From Thiohalocapsa sp963695445 (GTDB lineage: Bacteria; Pseudomonadota; Gammaproteobacteria; Chromatiales; Chromatiaceae), in contig CAVOGV010000038.1 in assembly GCA_963695445.1 (NCBI GenBank), forward strand, positions 1 to 64,000: a stretch of 64,000 nucleotides of DNA, written 5' to 3'. Within the stretch, counting starts at the first letter, position 1; every line of letters starts with the position of its first letter. The notes beneath the pieces were generated by a model. It saw only the letters and a list, made by a program, of their open reading frames with translations. It ran no database searches and was not told the DNA's origin. The position numbers and the translations under genes were made by a program. Below are positions 19,797 to 29,035 of this stretch, piece after piece.

Positions 19797-20519
19797 ATGA
19801 CGCTACAGATCCTCTTCTGCGATGACAGCCTGGTGGCGGTGAACAAGCCCTCTGGGTTGCTGGTACACCGCTCTTGGGTGGCCGCGGACGCCACCGATTT
19901 CGCGCTGCAGCGGGTGCGCGCGCTGACCGGCCGTCGCGTCTATCCGGTGCACCGGCTGGACCGACCCACCTCCGGCGTGCTGCTGTTCGCCTTCTCCCCG
20001 CAAGCCGCGCGCGCGGTGCAGCAGCAGATCGAGAACGGGACGCTGGAGAAGGTCTATTTGGCCATCGTGCGCGGCTGGACCGGACCCAGCGGTCGCATCG
20101 ACCATCCACTCAAGGACGACGCCAAGCTGCGCAACGGCTGCATCGCTGAGCGACCCGCCCTGACCGACTACCAACGCCTGGCGACCGCGGAGCTGCCGGT
20201 CGCCATCGAGACCTACCCCACCGCCCGCTTCAGTCTAGTGCGACTGATGCCACGCACCGGCCGTACCCGCCAATTACGCCGCCACCTGGTCCACATCGCC
20301 CATCCGATCATCGGCGACACCAGCCATGGGCGTGGGGCCTATAATCGTTGGTTTCGCGAGCATCTTGACTGCGACCGGCTGCTGCTGCACGCCCTATCCC
20401 TATCGCTGCGCCATCCGGCCAACGGCTCCGCGCTCGCTATCACCGCGCCGGTCACCGATCCGGCGATGCAGAGGGCGTTGCAGGGATTGGGGTTTGGCGA
20501 GGGTTTCGAGCTTGCGTGA
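19797..20519 (+). CDS. truC: RluA-family pseudouridine synthase, TruC-like
   Basis: 240 residues, close to the usual TruC size. The catalytic motif HRLDRPTSGVLLFAFS (Asp in HRLDR) is intact, followed by EKVYLAIVRGW and the RTGRTRQLRRHLVHIAHPIIGD motif II/III region that is characteristic of TruC. The enzyme turns uridine 65 of some tRNAs into pseudouridine. There is no S4 domain at the N-terminus, again as in TruC and unlike RluC/RluD. It starts 12 bases after the uvrA stop and ends before a clear hairpin terminator, so it is probably co-transcribed with uvrA. Confidence 0.85.
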   Translation: MTLQILFCDDSLVAVNKPSGLLVHRSWVAADATDFALQRVRALTGRRVYPVHRLDRPTSGVLLFAFSPQAARAVQQQIENGTLEKVYLAIVRGWTGPSGRIDHPLKDDAKLRNGCIAERPALTDYQRLATAELPVAIETYPTARFSLVRLMPRTGRTRQLRRHLVHIAHPIIGDTSHGRGAYNRWFREHLDCDRLLLHALSLSLRHPANGSALAITAPVTDPAMQRALQGLGFGEGFELA

Positions 20520-20543
20520 TCGTCATGCAAGTTCGACAAAGAC

Positions 20544-20567
20544 AGCCCCGCAGACGCGGGGCTTTTT
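20544..20567 (+). terminator. Rho-independent terminator after truC
   Basis: AGCCCCGC (20544-20551), loop AGAC, GCGGGGCT (20556-20563), then a run of T to 20567: a perfect 8-bp GC-rich stem with a T tail, 25 bases after the truC-like stop. Confidence 0.9.
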
Positions 20568-20845
20568 ACAGCTCATCCGGGAACGCAGAAGGAGCCAACT
20601 CCACCTCTTGTGCGATCTCGGGGTCGGGGTCGGGGCAGATCTGGACCCGATGATCCAGAACTTACGGTCGTTGACGGTTTGATCCAGGACGGCCCGGAGC
20701 GCGAGGATTCCCGTCGGCCACGTCTGGCAAGCTATTGGCACGACCGAGCGACGGGACTATGCTCGGAGCCCCTTGCCGACCGGGTTCGGCCTACCCCACC
20801 ACCACAACAGGTAATGATGTGGAGACCTTGACTTGGGATACCCCG

Positions 20846-22162
20846 ATGTTGGTATCCGCCCTCATCCTCGCCGCAACCTTCGCCGGGATCTTTACCGAGG
20901 GGCTCCACCATATTCACCGCACCAAGGTCGCCATGGTTGGAGCGGCTGCCATGGTCTTCAGCGGACAGCTCTTCGGTTTCTACGGACCAGACGAGGCGAT
21001 CCTCGCCATCGACTGGAACGTGGTCTTCCTACTGGGGGCCATGATGGTCATCATCGCGGTCATGATTCCGACCGGTGGATTCCAGGCCATAGCCTTCTGG
21101 ATCGCCCGCATTGCCGGAGGCAGACAGTTCGCACTGCTGGCCATGCTCGGAACAGCGGTCACCGTGCTGTCGTTACTGCTCGACAACGTGACCACCGTGG
21201 TCATCTTCGGCCCCCTGATTGTGCTCATCTGCGCGGTGCTGCAGGTCTCTCCCATCCCCTACCTGCTGGCCGCGGCCCTGCTCACCGACACGGGCGGCGT
21301 GGCAAGCCTGGTCGGCGATCCGCCCAATCTAATGATCGGCTCTGCGGCCGATATCGACTTCAACACCTTCTTCATGCGCATGGCCGGCGTGGTGTTTGCG
21401 GCTTGGGCCGCGATCCTGATTGCCCTGCGCGTCCTGTTCTGGAAAGAGCTCACAGTTAGGCCCGCGGTCGTGAAGTTCGCCCACGACGTCAAGCTCGAAG
21501 ACCCGAGAACCTGGCGCCTATCGCTGGCGGTGCTCGGACTGATGGTGCTTCTGTTCATCTTCCACCGCCAGCTCGACTGGGATGCCTGGGTGGTGGCCGT
21601 CGTGGGCATGGTGACCCTGTTTCTGGTCGGCCGCGGCCTGCAACTCGACCCGTACCTGGAAAAGGTGGAGTATGCACTGCTGCTCTTCTTCATTTCCCTG
21701 TTCGTCATGGTGGGCGGGGTCGAACACAGTGGTTTTCTCCAGTATCTCGGTCAGCAGATCCTGCCCTTCGTCCAGGACGACCTCTTGCTCGCGAGCATCG
21801 TTCTCCTCTGGGTGGCAGCCGTACTTTCCGCGCTGATCGATAACATCCCCTTCACGGCGGCGATGATCCCCATCATCCTGAGCATGGAGGCGCAGGGCAT
21901 GGAGGTGACACCCCTGTGGTGGTGCCTGGCCATGGGTGTCGGCATGGGGGGCAACGGCACCCATATCGGCTCGACCGCCAACGTGTTCATCGTCACCCTC
22001 TCGGAGCGCCTGGCGCAGAAGGAGCGCAATCCGGCCTTGGCGATCACCCCAGGCTTGTGGTTCCGCAAAGGCACACCGGCCATGTTGGTGACGCTGGTGG
22101 TCTGCACGTTCTTCCTGGTGACCTATTTCGAGTTCTTTTCGATCCCCATACATGCTCAATGA
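20846..22162 (+). CDS. ArsB/NhaD-type ion transporter (IT superfamily)
   Basis: 438 residues from ATG 20846; a GTG at 20819 is an alternative start that would add nine residues (GGAG lies between). About eleven hydrophobic segments make it an inner-membrane carrier. It has the paired signature loops of this superfamily: SLVGDPPNLMIGSAADIDF after the first half and LIDNIPFTAAMIPIIL in the second, with GVGMGGNGTHIGSTANV near the end. Relatives carry arsenite, Na+/H+ or dicarboxylates, and substrate cannot be read from these motifs. It is followed 61 bases later by a CBS-pair protein, which may act as a nucleotide-sensing regulator of the carrier. Confidence 0.8.
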   Translation: MLVSALILAATFAGIFTEGLHHIHRTKVAMVGAAAMVFSGQLFGFYGPDEAILAIDWNVVFLLGAMMVIIAVMIPTGGFQAIAFWIARIAGGRQFALLAMLGTAVTVLSLLLDNVTTVVIFGPLIVLICAVLQVSPIPYLLAAALLTDTGGVASLVGDPPNLMIGSAADIDFNTFFMRMAGVVFAAWAAILIALRVLFWKELTVRPAVVKFAHDVKLEDPRTWRLSLAVLGLMVLLFIFHRQLDWDAWVVAVVGMVTLFLVGRGLQLDPYLEKVEYALLLFFISLFVMVGGVEHSGFLQYLGQQILPFVQDDLLLASIVLLWVAAVLSALIDNIPFTAAMIPIILSMEAQGMEVTPLWWCLAMGVGMGGNGTHIGSTANVFIVTLSERLAQKERNPALAITPGLWFRKGTPAMLVTLVVCTFFLVTYFEFFSIPIHAQ

Positions 22163-22223
22163 GCGCCACGTCACTGCCGCGATCAAATGCGCTCGCTTTC
22201 CGCAACCTAAGGGGGTGTGACGA

Positions 22224-22706
22224 ATGTTCTGCAAAAATGCGATGTTGACCGATGTTGTTCAGGCCGGCCCGGATTGGACCATCCGGGACGCAGTGTCGCT
22301 GCTGCAGCAGCAGAACGTGCGCGTCCTGCCCATTGTCGACGGCGAAGACCGCTTGCTCGGCCAATTCTCTTTCAACGTGATCCTCGCGGACCTGTTGCCC
22401 AAGGCGCTGCAGATCGAGGAGTACGAACTCAAGAACGTCGACCTCAGGCTCGACTATCTGGTCGATACGGAGGCGGACCTGGCCAAGCGCCTTCGCGCCC
22501 TCCTACCAGTGAAACTGTCCGATGTGATGAACCCAGAGGTGCGGGTAGCCCATCCCGATACCCCATTGGTCGAGGGAATCCGGCTGCTGGCAAAGCACGG
22601 TAGCCCCATTCCCGTCGTCGATGAGCAAACCCGGCGCCTGCTCGGGCTGCTGACGTTTCAGCAAGCCATGGTCCGCTTGATGGCATTCGTGGCGGAGGAC
22701 GACTGA
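22224..22706 (+). CDS. CBS domain pair protein
   Basis: 160 residues from ATG 22224. Two CBS motifs are visible: residues 15-50 (DAVSLLQQQNVRVLPIVDGEDRLLGQFSFN shape) and residues 103-155 (LSDVMNPEVRVAHPDTPLVEGIRLLAKHGSPIPVVD shape, then LLGLLTFQQA). CBS pairs bind AMP, ATP or SAM and switch attached or neighbouring proteins. There is no catalytic domain. Position right after the ArsB/NhaD-type transporter suggests it regulates that carrier; this is inference. Confidence 0.8.
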   Translation: MFCKNAMLTDVVQAGPDWTIRDAVSLLQQQNVRVLPIVDGEDRLLGQFSFNVILADLLPKALQIEEYELKNVDLRLDYLVDTEADLAKRLRALLPVKLSDVMNPEVRVAHPDTPLVEGIRLLAKHGSPIPVVDEQTRRLLGLLTFQQAMVRLMAFVAEDD

Positions 22707-22718
22707 CGCATCGGCACG

Positions 22719-22741
22719 AAAGTGGACCTGGGGTCCACTTT
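22719..22741 (+). terminator. Hairpin after the CBS gene
   Basis: AAAGTGGACC (22719-22728), loop TGG, GGTCCACTTT (22732-22741): a perfect 10-bp stem ending in TTT, 12 bases downstream of the stop. It is likely a terminator with a short T tract. Confidence 0.65.
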
Positions 22742-22983
22742 ACCTGGCGTCATCGTTGGATCGACTCTAACGAAATCCGCTATCATTCGCTTTCGGATTT
22801 CCAACAGCGAGTTGGTGCCCGACCATGCCAGGCCAACCCCTGCCACACCCGTCGGTCAAGACCTTGCCCCGCCTCGCCCCGCTGTCGGCGCGGCGCCTCC
22901 CGGAGGCTCGCCGATTGCGCATTGGGGCCGCGCGTAAACCCGAAGCGGATGGCTCCGCACGCGCCCCGCTTCGCATCACGCCG

Positions 22984-23874
22984 ATGTCAGCGAGCGCGAT
23001 CTGCCATTTGTTGGTGGACTGCATTGCCACCGTTTGTCTGCTTCTTGTGGCGTTGACGCCGACCGCCGCAGCAGCAAACGAGCCATCGTCATCGGTTGAG
23101 TCGCGCGCGGCGGCTCAGGTCGCACTGCGCGGTCAGGTGCCGGTGGACGACTATCCGGCGATCCAGTCGAAGTCTGACCTGATCTGGGCCTATCTAGCCG
23201 ACCGATTCGTGCTTGCAGACCTCACTGCGGCCCCCACGGTGCAATTCGAGCCCTTCGACCCGGCCGGGCAGTCGCCGGCCTGGAGCGCCTGGCAGAAGGA
23301 CTGGATCAAAACACACCCTGAAATTTGGCACGATTGGTCTGCCATGCAGCCGGCGCGGTCGGGAACCAATGTTTCGGTGGAGTGGATCGACAGTCATATC
23401 GACTCGGTGTTTCCTTTCCCGAAGCACTTCCTCGCGTTTCACTACGACGGCAGCAATCGGATTCAGATCGATCCGAAACGGACCTTCATCGAGTCGATGC
23501 AGATGTTTCTCGATGGCGAGCGGCGCGGTCGCAGCGGTCAGGGCTTTTACAGCCTTGGCCACGAGATGCTGCATTACGCACTGGAACTGCGCGGCGTCGA
23601 GCCGAAACGGCTGCATCACTGCCTGATGCTGTATACGCTCGGCGACGACGATACCCCAGCGCTGATGCAAGAGGTGGCCGACCATCTGGTTGAGCACCAG
23701 ATCATCGCCCCCATCGCGCGCTTGCGTGGACTGAGGACGGAACACAGCCTACGCCCCTGCGCTCGACTGTCCGACGACGAGTTGGCGCTTGTGGCTGACT
23801 TCCGAAAGCGCCTGTCGGTAAGCGCCCCGAGCACCACTCCGGCAGCAGGCTTGGGCAGTGCGGTGGCCGAGTAG
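22984..23874 (+). CDS. Secreted HEMLH-motif protein, putative metallopeptidase
   Basis: About 296 residues from ATG 22984; the reading frame is open back to 22825 but that part is Arg/Pro-rich. The N-terminus MSASAICHLLVDCIATVCLL to ALTPTAAAA is a signal peptide, so the protein should be periplasmic. The mature part has YSLGHEMLHYALELRG, an HExxH zinc-binding motif, and later TPALMQEVADHLVEHQ, whose Glu could be a third ligand. Two Cys residues (HHCLM, RPCARL) could pair. No known family is recognised. It stands alone, upstream of and in line with fhcB but separated by 174 bases and a putative sigma-54 promoter. Confidence 0.5.
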   Translation: MSASAICHLLVDCIATVCLLLVALTPTAAAANEPSSSVESRAAAQVALRGQVPVDDYPAIQSKSDLIWAYLADRFVLADLTAAPTVQFEPFDPAGQSPAWSAWQKDWIKTHPEIWHDWSAMQPARSGTNVSVEWIDSHIDSVFPFPKHFLAFHYDGSNRIQIDPKRTFIESMQMFLDGERRGRSGQGFYSLGHEMLHYALELRGVEPKRLHHCLMLYTLGDDDTPALMQEVADHLVEHQIIAPIARLRGLRTEHSLRPCARLSDDELALVADFRKRLSVSAPSTTPAAGLGSAVAE

Positions 23875-23986
23875 CCGGCAAGGTTGTGGTGGTTCCGGTT
23901 TCAGTTTCAGATTTCGGTTCTGATTCAAGCCGACGCACCTACAGTAAGTGGCTCATCCAACCAGCAGAGTAATTTCCGGGAAACAA

Positions 23987-24003
23987 TGGCCCGACCCTTG
24001 CTG
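23987..24003 (+). promoter_or_regulatory. Sigma-54 promoter candidate before fhcB
   Basis: TGGCCCGACCCTTGCTG has GG (23988-23989) and GC (24000-24001) exactly ten bases apart, with TTGC at the -12 element, matching the sigma-54 consensus TGGCAC-N5-TTGC closely. It lies 46 bases before the fhcB ATG. Confidence 0.6.
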
Positions 24004-24048
24004 TTACCGCGCTATCCCTGAAACGACAGCGCGCGAGGCCGCCGAGAC

Positions 24049-25350
24049 ATGCCGGATCAGCCATTTGCGGCTCCCCAAACCACGATCGCCTGCCCCTTCT
24101 GCGGGCTCTGCTGTGACGACCTGTCACCCTTGCGGGGCACCGACGGCCTCACCGTGGACAGTCATGGCTGCCAGCGCGCCGAGAACGCCTTCACGGCCGC
24201 GTTGACGGCGCCGGAGATTGGCCCCCGGATCAACGGCCGCGGCGCGTCCCTTGACCAAGCACTCATCCACTGCGCCGAGCGGCTGGCCGCGGCTCGGCTG
24301 CCATTGTTCGCCGGACTCTGCGGCGATGTCTCTGACATGCGCGGCGCGCTGCGGCTGGCGGCGCAGGCCGGCGGCGCCATCGATCATCGCAACGGTGCGG
24401 CGCTGATCAGTAGTCTATCGGTGCTGGAGGAGGCTGGATGGATGATCACCAGCCTCGGCGAGGCGCGCAACCGCGCCGATCTGGTGGTGCTCGTCGGCAA
24501 CGGGCTCTCGGAGCGCTTCCCCCGACTGACGGAGCGAATCCTGAAGCCGGCCGCGCGCCTGCACGCAACCGCCGAGGCGACGCTGGTCGAGGTGCGGACT
24601 GACGCTGACTCTGCAGTTGTTTCAGCGAAGCGCCAACCCGATGCAGCAGCGTCGGACGCCCTATCCGGCGCCAACACCACCCTGCTCTCCGGCCAGTTAC
24701 GCGATTTCATCGGTGTGCTGCGGGCGCATCTCGCCAACCGGCCACTGGATCGCGACCCATTTCCCACCGCCGCCGCGCTCGCCGACCGCCTGACGGCCGC
24801 CGACTACCCAGTGATCGCCTTCTCCGCCGCGGACCTGCAGTCGGAGCCGCAACCGGATCTGGCAATTCGTGCGCTAGCGGCGCTGGTACGGCAACTCAAC
24901 GAAAGCAGCCGGGCAGCGCTGCTGCCCCTCGGGGGCGCCGATGGCGAGAGCAGCGCGCATCAGGTCAGCGCCTGGCACACCGGCTTCAGCGTCCGGCAAC
25001 AGTTTCAGGGCGGCGTGCCGCGCTACGAACCCCGCCGCGGCGATGCCCAACGCCTGCTGGATTCCGACGAGGCCGATCTGTTGCTCTGGATCAGCCCGCT
25101 GAACCACGAGCCGCCGCCGGTCACATCCGTGCCGACACTGGTGCTCGGTCATCCCGGGATGACGCTGCAGCGCGAGCCCGAGGTCTTCATCCCATTGGCC
25201 GTGCCCGGCGTCCATCGCGCTGGCGCGGTCCATCGTGGCGACGGTGTGGCCTTGCTGCCGCTCGCGGCGCTTATCGAGAACAGCCTGCCGAACAGCGGCG
25301 ATGTCTTCGCCCGACTGCTCGGCCTCCTGGAACGAAGGCAGGAAACGACC
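24049..25350 (+). CDS. fhcB: Formyltransferase/hydrolase complex subunit B (FhcB)
   Basis: 434 residues before the FhcA start. It begins MPDQPFAAPQ and has the N-terminal CPFCGLCCDDLS motif typical of FhcB/FwdB-like molybdopterin-oxidoreductase relatives that lack active-site chemistry. LFAGLCGDVSDMRGALRLA and FRQQFQ-like segments follow the family layout. In aerobic C1 bacteria Fhc transfers formyl from tetrahydromethanopterin to a methanofuran-type cofactor and releases formate. There is no stop codon before the FhcA start at 25351, so the two are in one frame; either a genuine fusion or a lost stop (a TGA one frame over at 25355-25357 would make the usual overlap). Cytoplasmic. Confidence 0.8.
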
Positions 25351-27004
25351 ATGCTGACCCTCCTGAAAGGCGCCCGCTTGTTCGACCCGGTCAACGGCAT
25401 CCGCGGCGAGGTCGGCGACATCTGGGTGGACGGCACTCACATCTGCCCGCCGCCGTCGGAGCCGTCCCGTGCCGACCGGACCATCGACCTCTCTGGCCGT
25501 GTGCTGATGGCCGGCGCCATCGACATCCATAGCCACATCGCCGGCGGCAACGTCAACACGGCGCGGGTGCTGATGCCCGAGCAACACCTGGCCAACGCCC
25601 GGCGCTATGCCGACCCTGCCCTTCTCCGGCGCCAAATGGTCCGCTGCGGATACCGGCTATCGCTATGCGGAGATGGGCTTCACCACCGTGGTCGAACCCG
25701 CCGTGCTGCCGCTGAACGCGGGCCAGGTGCACGCCGAGCTGGCGGACATCCCCATCATCGACAAGGCCGGTCTTGCCATCCTGGGCAACGACGACCTGCT
25801 GCTGCGCATGCTGCGCGACGGCGCCGAGCAGGCCAGCATCAACGACTACGTCGCCTGGACCCTGCACGCCACCCGCTGCCTCGGCCTCAAGGTCATCAAC
25901 GCCGGCGGCGCGACCGCGTTCAAGTTCAACGCGCGCACCTTCGGGCTCGACGACGAGGTGCCGATGTACGGCATGACCTCGCGCCAGATCCTCATGGCGC
26001 TGCAGCGGGCGGTGCATCAGCTCGGTATACCGCATCCGCTGCACGTGCATTGCAGCAACCTGGGCGTCGCCGGCAACGTGCAAACGGCGCTGGACACCAT
26101 CGACGCCGCCGACGGCCTGCCGATGCACCTGGCGCACGTGCAGTTCTACGGCTATGGCGACGAGGGTGAACGCGGCTTCTCCAGCGGCGCCGCGGCCCTG
26201 ACCGATGCCGTGAACAAGCACCCCAACATCAGCGTCGACGTCGGCCAGGTGCTGTTCGGTCAGACCGTGACCATCTCCGGCGACGTGCTGCGACAGTTCG
26301 CCGCGCGCGGCATCGCGCGGCCGAAGAAGGTGGTGGTGTGGGAGGCGGAGGACGGTGGCGGCGGCGTGGTTCCGTTCCGGTACCGCCATCGCAACTTCGT
26401 CAATGCGCTGCAATGGGCCATCGGGCTCGAGATCTTCCTGCTGATCGATGACCCGTGGCGGGTCTTCTTCACCACCGATCACCCCAACGGCGCACCGTTC
26501 ACGGCCTATCCGGAACTGTTCCGACTGCTGATGGACAAGGACTACCGGGCCGAATGGCTGACACGGATCAACCCGGCCGCCGCCGAGGCGACCCTGTTGC
26601 GCCACCTGGACCGCGAATACGACCTCTACGACATCGCCACCATGACCCGCGCCGCACCGGCGCGGCTGCTGGGACTGCCCGATCGCGGCCACCTTGCACC
26701 AGGCGCCATCGCCGACATCAGCGTCTACAGCGAGCAGGACGACAAGGCGGCGATGTTCCGCGCCGCCGATCTGGTGCTGAAGGCCGGGCAGATCGTGGTC
26801 GAGCAGGGCCGCGTCGTCGCCACGCCGGCGGGACGCACCCACGCCGTCGCACCGGCCTTCGACCGCGGCATCGAACGGCCCATCGGCGATTACTTCGATC
26901 GCTACCATCTGGTCGGCATGGACCACTACGCGATGCGTGCCCCCGGCCTCGCCGAGACGCTGGGGGCGGATCTGGTGTTACAGGACGGGAGACAAGCCGC
27001 TTGA
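25351..27004 (+). CDS. fhcA: Formyltransferase/hydrolase complex subunit A (FhcA), one frameshift
   Basis: 550 residues once one extra base near 25611 is removed (LANARRYAD to LPFSGAKWSAADTGYRYAEM). It begins MLTLLKGARLFDPVNG with an AGGAAA site upstream. Amidohydrolase features: MAGAIDIHSHIAGGNVN (metal-binding HxH), MGFTTVVEPAVLP, HPLHVHCSNLGVAGN, PMHLAHVQFYGYGDEG and FFTTDHPNGAPF (Asp). It is homologous to formylmethanofuran dehydrogenase FwdA and hydrolyses formyl-cofactor to formate. It overlaps the next gene by TTGA. FhcC and FhcD, which normally accompany A and B, are absent from this window. Confidence 0.9.
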
Positions 27005-27573
27005 GCGAATTCATCCGCGAGACAATCCTGACCACGCGGGGCCCGGACGGTCAGACACACATTGCACCGATGGGGGTGCGCGAACGCGACGGACTGATCC
27101 TGATCTCGCCGTTTCGTCCTTCCGGCACCCTCGACAACCTGCTGCGCGAGCGCCATGCCGTGGTCAACCTGACCGACGACGTGCGCGTCTACGCCGGCTG
27201 TCTGACCGGGCATTTCGACTGGCCGCTGGTCGATGCGACACAGATCCAAGGCTGTCGGCTGCGCGACTGCCTGGCCCACCAGGAACTCGAGGTGGTTCAA
27301 ATCGACCAGGACGAGGTGCGCCCAAGACTGCACTGCCGGGTCCTTCACGAGGCCAACCATCGGCCCTTTCGCGGCTTCAACCGCGCCCAGGCCGCGGTGC
27401 TGGAATTGGCCATACTCATCAGCCGGCTCGGCATGCTGACCGACGCCAAGATCGACGCGGAGCTGCACTACCTGCGCATCGCCATGGACAAGACCGCCGG
27501 CGAGCGGGAATGGGAGGCCTGGGGTTGGCTGGAGGAGCGGCTGTCACAGCATCGGCAGAGGCAATGCGCATGA
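27001..27573 (+). CDS. DUF447 family protein, C1/methanofuran cluster
   Basis: 190 residues from TTG 27001, whose TTGA overlaps the fhcA stop. It contains FIRETILTTRGPDGQTHIAPMG and GLILISPFRPSGTLDNLLR at the N-terminus and RPFRGFNRAQAAVLELAILISRLGML in the middle, all typical of DUF447. The N-terminal half has the flavin-reductase-like split barrel. These proteins recur in tetrahydromethanopterin/methanofuran clusters of methanogens and methylotrophs; the step they perform is not fixed in my knowledge. It overlaps mfnB by ATGA (27570-27573), so translation is coupled along fhcB-fhcA-DUF447-mfnB. Confidence 0.8.
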   Translation: MSEFIRETILTTRGPDGQTHIAPMGVRERDGLILISPFRPSGTLDNLLRERHAVVNLTDDVRVYAGCLTGHFDWPLVDATQIQGCRLRDCLAHQELEVVQIDQDEVRPRLHCRVLHEANHRPFRGFNRAQAAVLELAILISRLGMLTDAKIDAELHYLRIAMDKTAGEREWEAWGWLEERLSQHRQRQCA

Positions 27574-28263
27574 CCGGCATGCTCGCCAGCGTCACGGACG
27601 CGAGCCGAGGCGGAAATCGCCGTGAACGCCGGCGCCGACCTGATCGATTGCAAGGACCCACGGAGCGGCGCCCTCGGCGCCCTGCCCGTCTCGATGATCG
27701 ACGCGATCCGACAGCAGGTGGCCGGACGACGCCCCGTCAGCGCCACGGTCGGCGACCTTCCAGCGACGGCGGCGGCGTTGGTGCCGGCGGTCCAGCGGAT
27801 CGCCGCAACCGGAGTCGACTTCGTCAAGCTCGGCCTATTTTGCACCGACGGGATCGACGCGCTGCTCGATGCGCTGTCCCCGATTGCCGCCGAGCATCGG
27901 CTGATCGCCGTGCTCTTCGCCGATCGGTCACCAAGGCTCGGCATCGTCACCGACTTGGCCGCGGCCGGCTTCAGCGGCGTGATGCTGGACACCGCGGACA
28001 AGGCGGGCGGCAGGTTGTCCAATCTCCTTTCGACCGATCAACTGACGGCCTTCGTCGCATTAGCACGGCAACACCGACTGCTTTGCGGTCTGGCGGGCAG
28101 CCTGCGGCTGGACGACATCAAGCCACTGCTGGCGTTGACGCCGGACTATCTCGGCTTTCGCGGCGCATTGTGCGCGCAAGGACGCACCTCCGAACTGTCC
28201 GCGCAGGCGTGCGCACGGGTTCGCGAGGCGGTATTCGCCAGTGACTACCGCTTGTGTGGCTGA
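27570..28263 (+). CDS. mfnB: (5-formylfuran-3-yl)methyl phosphate synthase MfnB, one frameshift
   Basis: 230 residues after removing one extra base near 27606 (MTGMLASVTDAS then EAEIAVNAGADLIDCKDP). DUF556/MfnB signatures: GADLIDCKDPRSGALGALP (the Lys forms the Schiff base in the TIM barrel), GVDFVKLGLF, and GFSGVMLDTADKAGGRL near the end. MfnB joins two glyceraldehyde-3-phosphate molecules to make the furan precursor of methanofuran or methylofuran, the cofactor that Fhc uses. Its place directly behind fhcBA and DUF447 fits cofactor supply for formaldehyde oxidation. Confidence 0.88.
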
Positions 28264-28394
28264 TGCAGAACGGCACGAATCCTGCTTATCCAGTGGCCAA
28301 ACGAACGCCGTCCAACTGGCCGATGCACGGGCTCAACCAACAACAGAACCCCATGCCAGGGGTCCAGGCAAAACAAAACCAAAGGAGGTTTTCA

Positions 28395-28730
28395 TTGATC
28401 CATCCAAAAACGGTCGCAGGCCCGCTACTCTGTCTCCTGCTCTCTGGAGCCGCGGGCCATGCCCTAGCGCAAGAGGCCGACGGCGCCACGCTCTACCGGG
28501 TTAAGACCTGCGTCTCCTGCCACGGAGAGAACGCCAAGAACCCGATACTGCCCGTCTATCCAAAGCTCGCCGGCCAGAATCCCGAGTATCTCTACAACCA
28601 ACTCCGGGACATCAAGTCCGGCGTTCGCACGAACGCGATGACCGCGGCCATGAACGGCATTATGCAGAACGTCAACGAGGACGAGATGCGCATCCTTGCC
28701 GACTGGATCGCGGTCCAAGGCTGCAACTAG
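28395..28730 (+). CDS. Periplasmic monohaem cytochrome c
   Basis: 111 residues from TTG 28395, chosen because a perfect AAAGGAGG (28381-28388) sits seven bases ahead and the signal peptide then begins correctly: IHPKTVAGPLLCLLLSGAAG with cleavage near HALAQ. One haem site, CVSCH, is at about residue 37, and NAMTAAMNGIMQ offers Met axial ligands. The size and KLAGQNPEYLYNQLRDIKSG match one-domain c4/c553-like cytochromes. It lies between mfnB and pqqA, so an electron-carrier role for alcohol oxidation is plausible. It is not the XoxG-type partner, which is at 34893-35357. Confidence 0.85.
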   Translation: MIHPKTVAGPLLCLLLSGAAGHALAQEADGATLYRVKTCVSCHGENAKNPILPVYPKLAGQNPEYLYNQLRDIKSGVRTNAMTAAMNGIMQNVNEDEMRILADWIAVQGCN

Positions 28731-28756
28731 GCTGCTGTCACGGCCGCTGCCTCGCA

Positions 28757-28773
28757 GTGTCACGGAGTGACAC
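28757..28773. promoter_or_regulatory. Perfect palindrome upstream of pqqA
   Basis: GTGTCACGGAGTGACAC: 7-bp arms (28757-28763, 28767-28773) around GGA. It lies about 65 bases upstream of the putative sigma-54 -24 element, the usual zone for an enhancer-binding activator site. It also follows the cytochrome gene stop by 27 bases, so a terminator role cannot be excluded. Confidence 0.5.
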
Positions 28774-28837
28774 ATCACCGTCACGCAAGCGAAACTCCCT
28801 AGGCCTTCGGGCGAGCAGGAACAGCCCGTCCGAGACC

Positions 28838-28854
28838 TGGCACAGACTCTGCTT
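28838..28854 (+). promoter_or_regulatory. Sigma-54 promoter candidate before pqqA
   Basis: TGGCACAGACTCTGCTT: GG (28839-28840) and GC (28851-28852) ten bases apart, with a consensus TGGCAC -24 element. It is about 110 bases before the pqqA ATG. Confidence 0.65.
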
Positions 28855-28960
28855 GTAGAACTGACGACGATGATCCGCGCATCGGATTATCCAACAGAAG
28901 CCAAGCGATGCTTCAGCTTTACCACCAACCCACTCCAAACAAGACACGAGGAGCACCACC

Positions 28961-29035
28961 ATGAAATGGTCTACCCCCAGCTTTGAAGATCTCCGGCTCG
29001 GTTTCGAGATCAACCTGTACATCAATAATCGCTGA
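28961..29035 (+). CDS. pqqA: PQQ precursor peptide PqqA
   Basis: A 24-residue peptide starting MKWSTPSFEDLRLGFEINLY and ending INNR. The conserved Glu and Tyr four residues apart (E-I-N-L-Y) are the residues PqqE cross-links and from which the PQQ ring is built. A strong GAGGAG site precedes ATG 28961. It is separated from pqqB by 252 bases with no gene seen, as is common because pqqA needs far more transcript than pqqBCDE. Confidence 0.95.
   Translation: MKWSTPSFEDLRLGFEINLYINNR

Noticed and set aside
28293..28309. A further GG-N10-GC spacing before the cytochrome gene
   Set aside because: TGGCCAAACGAACGCCG lacks the TTGC/TGC -12 element and lies close to the mfnB end; too weak to count.
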